From M30B53 sp964600785 (GTDB lineage Bacteria > Planctomycetota > Planctomycetia > Pirellulales > UBA1268), in the NCBI GenBank assembly GCA_964600785.1, contig CAZRKH010000098.1:1-35217 (forward strand): a stretch of DNA of 35,217 nucleotides, read 5' to 3'. The notes under the pieces were generated by a model. The model was not told the DNA's origin, made no database searches, and saw nothing but the letters and a program-made list of their open reading frames with translations. How positions within the stretch are numbered: the stretch's first letter is position 1; each line of letters opens with the position of its first letter. This document shows, piece after piece, positions 32,756 through 35,217 of the stretch. Position numbers and translations under genes: made by a program.

Positions 32756-33232
32756 ATGAACGCCGCTGAAGGCTCCGGAGACGTGTTCGAAATCAAGCAG
32801 CTGCGTCGGCTCATCGAGCTGATGAAGAAGCACGATCTTTCGGAGGTCGACCTCGAGCAGGGCGACGCCCGCGTGCGGATTCGCCGGGGCGGAGCGGCCG
32901 CACAGCCCTTTGTGCTGCCGGCCCAGCCGGCGGCGGGCGTTCCGGCTGAGCCGGCGGCCCCTGCCGCCAAGCCGCCGGCCGACAGCCAGCACACCGTGAT
33001 CACCAGCCCCATGGTGGGCACCTTCTACCGGGCGAGCGGCCCGGAGGCGTCCCCCTTCGTGAAGGTCGGCGATCGCATCGACCCGGAGTCGACCGTCTGC
33101 ATCATCGAGGCGATGAAGGTGTTCAACGAGATTCCGGCGGGCGTTGCGGGACAGGTCGTGGCGGTGCTCGTCGAGAACGGCGCGGCGGTCGAGTTCGGGC
33201 AGCCGCTGGTGAAGGTCGATCCGGGAGCCTGA
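32756..33232 (+). CDS. accB: Acetyl-CoA carboxylase biotin carboxyl carrier protein
   Basis: A 158-residue BCCP. The N-terminal helical part (FEIKQLRRLIELMKKHDLSEVDLEQGDARVRIRRG) matches the family; a Pro/Ala linker (about 48-76) leads to the biotinyl domain with SPMVGTFYRA and the biotinylation site EAMKVFNEI (K121). It carries CO2 from biotin carboxylase to the carboxyltransferase in the first step of fatty acid synthesis. Start ATG 32756 has AAGGA about 11 bp upstream; a GTG at 32729 would add nine residues but its GGAG is too close. accC follows 82 bp downstream. Confidence 0.95.
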   Translation: MNAAEGSGDVFEIKQLRRLIELMKKHDLSEVDLEQGDARVRIRRGGAAAQPFVLPAQPAAGVPAEPAAPAAKPPADSQHTVITSPMVGTFYRASGPEASPFVKVGDRIDPESTVCIIEAMKVFNEIPAGVAGQVVAVLVENGAAVEFGQPLVKVDPGA

Positions 33233-33314
33233 CGGTGGCCCTGCCCTGGCCTGCTTTCGTTTCCCTCAGGCTCGTTTTTCCGGCTTCCTACGGCGGACCA
33301 ACCCACGGCGGACC

Positions 33315-34658
33315 ATGCTCAAGCGAATCCTGGTGGCCAACCGCGGAGAGATCGCCCTGCGGGTGATCCGGGCCTGCCGCGAACTCGGCATCGAGACGGT
33401 CGCGATCTGCAGCGAGGCCGACCGCGACGCCGACTATCTTCGCCTCGCGGACGAGGCGATCTGCGTGGGGCCGGCGAGGGCCTCGGAGAGCTACCTCCGC
33501 ATCGATCGGGTGATCAGTGCCGCCGAGATCGGCAACGTGCAGGCGATCCATCCCGGCTACGGGTTCCTCTCGGAGAACGCCCACTTCGCCGAGGTCTGTC
33601 GCTCCTGCGACATCGGCTTCATCGGCCCCACGCCCGAGGCGATGGCCCAACTTGGCGACAAGAATTCCGCCCGCAAACTCGCCCGCGAAGCTGAGGTGCC
33701 CTGCGTGCCCGGCAGCGACGGACTGCTCTCGACCGAGGCCGAGGCGGTGGAAACCGCCAAGCGAATCGGCTTCCCGGTGCTGCTCAAGGCGACCGCCGGC
33801 GGGGGCGGCAAGGGAATGCGGGTGGCGGCCAACGACCTCGCCCTCAAGGCGGCCTTCCAGCAGGCCGCGGCCGAGGCGGAGGCGGCCTTCGGCAATCCCG
33901 GAATCTACCTCGAGCGGTACGTGGAGCGACCGAGGCACGTGGAGGTGCAGATCATCGGCGACACCCACGGCAATGTGGTGCACCTCTGGGAACGCGACTG
34001 TTCCACCCAGCGACGGCACCAGAAGCTGATCGAGGAGAGCCCCTCGCCGCGACTTGCCGAGGAGACCCGCCGCGCGATGTGCGAGGCGGCCGTGCGGCTG
34101 GCCAAGACGGCCGGCTATCATTCCGCCGGCACGGTGGAATTCATCGTCGATCCCGACGGCAACTTCTACTTCATCGAGGTCAACTCGCGGATCCAGGTGG
34201 AGCACCCGGTCACGGAGATGGTCACCGGCATCGATCTGGTCAAGGCCCAGATTCGCGTCGCCTCCGGCGAGCCGCTGCCTTTCAGCCAGGACGAAATTCT
34301 CGCCCGCGGCCATGCCATCGAGTGCCGGATCAACGCCGAAGATCCGGCCCAGGGCTTCCGGCCCTGCCCCGGCCGCATCGAACGGATGACGGCTCCCGGC
34401 GGCTTCGGGGTGCGGTTTGATTCGCATGTCTCCGCAGGGTCCACGGTGCCCCCTTACTACGACTCGCTGATCGGCAAACTGATCGTGCACCAGCCCACGC
34501 GACGCGAGGCGATCGAGACGATGCAGCGGGCCCTCAAGGAGTTGCGGGTGGAGGGGGTGCAGACGACCGTGCCGATTCACCTCGAGATCCTCTCCAACAC
34601 CGCCTTTCACGAGTCGCAGATCGACACGACCTTCGTGGAACGGGTTTTACTCGGCTGA
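33315..34658 (+). CDS. accC: Acetyl-CoA carboxylase biotin carboxylase subunit
   Basis: A 447-residue ATP-grasp enzyme that carboxylates biotin on AccB. It starts with MLKRILVANRGEIALRVIRACRELGIETVAI and shows AIHPGYGFLSENAHFAE, the ATP-binding Gly-rich loop KATAGGGGKGMRV (162-167), RHVEVQIIGD, ERDCSTQRRHQKLIEE and the catalytic FIEVNSRIQVEHPVTE followed by GHAIECRINAEDP. All sites look intact and the length is normal. The ATG at 33315 follows a GGCGGACC stretch that is duplicated 16 bp upstream, so ribosome binding is weak-looking. It is in an operon with accB; the next gene (PPi-type phosphofructokinase) starts 61 bp later in the same direction. Confidence 0.97.
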   Translation: MLKRILVANRGEIALRVIRACRELGIETVAICSEADRDADYLRLADEAICVGPARASESYLRIDRVISAAEIGNVQAIHPGYGFLSENAHFAEVCRSCDIGFIGPTPEAMAQLGDKNSARKLAREAEVPCVPGSDGLLSTEAEAVETAKRIGFPVLLKATAGGGGKGMRVAANDLALKAAFQQAAAEAEAAFGNPGIYLERYVERPRHVEVQIIGDTHGNVVHLWERDCSTQRRHQKLIEESPSPRLAEETRRAMCEAAVRLAKTAGYHSAGTVEFIVDPDGNFYFIEVNSRIQVEHPVTEMVTGIDLVKAQIRVASGEPLPFSQDEILARGHAIECRINAEDPAQGFRPCPGRIERMTAPGGFGVRFDSHVSAGSTVPPYYDSLIGKLIVHQPTRREAIETMQRALKELRVEGVQTTVPIHLEILSNTAFHESQIDTTFVERVLLG

Positions 34659-34719
34659 GGCTGCCCGCAGGCGACGCCCGCCCCCGTCCTTCCCACTCGT
34701 GAGCGAAAGCATCTGAACC

Positions 34720-35217
34720 ATGACCGAGACCCTCGCCCCGCCCCCCAAGGCGATCCACAACTTTCGCCGGGTGGCGATCCTCTTTGCCGGCGGCCCGGCT
34801 CCGGGGGCCAACGCCGTGATTTCCACCGCCGCGATCTCGTTCCTCCGCAACGACTGCGAGGTGATCGGCATGAAGCACGGCTACTCCTCGCTCGTTGGCT
34901 ACGATCCCTCGCGGCCGCTCGAGGAGGGCCGCGACTGGCTGCGGCTGACGCCCGGCTTCATGAAGCGGTCCCGCTCGAGTCAGGGCATTCTGATCGGCAC
35001 CGCGCGGGCCAATCCCGGCAGGCTCATCTCCAGCCCCGCGCATTTCGACGAGCCTGAGCGGGTGCAGCCCCTGAAAAACGTGTATGACGGTCTGCGGTCG
35101 CTCGGCGTGGAGGCCCTGATCTCGATCGGCGGCGATGACACGCTCAAAACGGCCAACAAGTTCAAGCTCTACCAGGACCGGCTGCCCCCGGGCAGCCCCC
35201 GGATTCCGGGGGGCCAC
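34720..35217 (+). CDS. pfp: PPi-dependent 6-phosphofructokinase, 5' part, 3' end outside the window
   Basis: 166 N-terminal residues of a phosphofructokinase-family enzyme that phosphorylates fructose 6-phosphate (reversible with PPi). The N-terminus gives VAILFAGGPAPGANAVI, the nucleotide/PPi-binding loop in its PPi-PFK form (PAPG rather than the SGGDxPG of ATP enzymes). The active-site segment reads SIGGDDTLKTANKF; GGDD with a second Asp is the PPi-using signature, whereas ATP-PFK has GGDG. Between them are the GMKHGYSSL and GTARANPG segments. ATG 34720 begins the frame; no strong ribosome binding site is seen. The rest lies beyond the right edge. Confidence 0.9.
   Translation, partial: MTETLAPPPKAIHNFRRVAILFAGGPAPGANAVISTAAISFLRNDCEVIGMKHGYSSLVGYDPSRPLEEGRDWLRLTPGFMKRSRSSQGILIGTARANPGRLISSPAHFDEPERVQPLKNVYDGLRSLGVEALISIGGDDTLKTANKFKLYQDRLPPGSPRIPGGH

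Overview
The window is high-GC, densely packed bacterial chromosome and reads as a planctomycete, most likely from the Pirellulales. The main pointers are a secreted DUF1592/DUF1552 gene pair with a planctomycete-type cytochrome motif, a degenerate Ser/Thr-kinase-like membrane protein ending in a secretin-STN-like domain, a cytochrome b fused to a dihaem cytochrome c, a PPi-type phosphofructokinase and a cysteinyl-tRNA synthetase with an insert before its KMSKS-like loop. Assignment is by protein family recognition only; no 16S rRNA, tRNA or IS element was seen.

Layout, left to right. (1) 1-2244: the 3' part of cysS, then a secreted sialidase/BNR-repeat protein. (2) 7084-2466, minus strand: a three-gene secreted operon (DUF1592 haem protein, Tat-exported DUF1552 protein, SGNH-hydrolase-like protein without the usual GDS serine). 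(3) 7142-7930: a Phd-like antitoxin / PIN toxin pair bracketed by two identical 28-bp direct repeats that can each fold into a hairpin. (4) 9299-7935 thiC and 10867-9422 a dihaem RoxA/peroxidase-like cytochrome, both minus strand. (5) mgtE (+), whose stop codon interleaves with that of aroF (-). aroF is translationally coupled to an upstream pseudokinase gene. (6) gdhA coupled to a cyclic-nucleotide-binding-fold protein (+). (7) 22936-18278, minus strand: ribF, nrnA, Rieske and cytochrome b/c fusion, closely spaced. (8) ppx (+), a small secreted proline/tyrosine-rich protein, then a tightly overlapping four-gene DNA repair operon: MBL exonuclease, ATP-dependent DNA ligase, Lhr-like helicase and PdeM phosphoesterase. 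(9) larB-nnrD (-), convergent with and overlapping pdeM. (10) accB-accC and the 5' part of a PPi-dependent phosphofructokinase (+).

Functionally, most of the window is core metabolism: thiamine, aromatic amino acids, FAD, fatty-acid initiation, glutamate, Mg2+ and respiration. Accessory parts are the secreted DUF1592/DUF1552/SGNH operon, the repeat-bracketed toxin-antitoxin cassette, the pseudokinase-aroF pair and the ligase-associated repair cluster. Very short intergenic spaces, ATGA/GTGA overlaps and convergent overlaps are a recurring theme. No gene-free stretch exceeds 300 bases; the longest (16219-16457, 2245-2465, 7085-7256) are described below. No CRISPR array, prophage or clearly novel multi-gene defence system was found.
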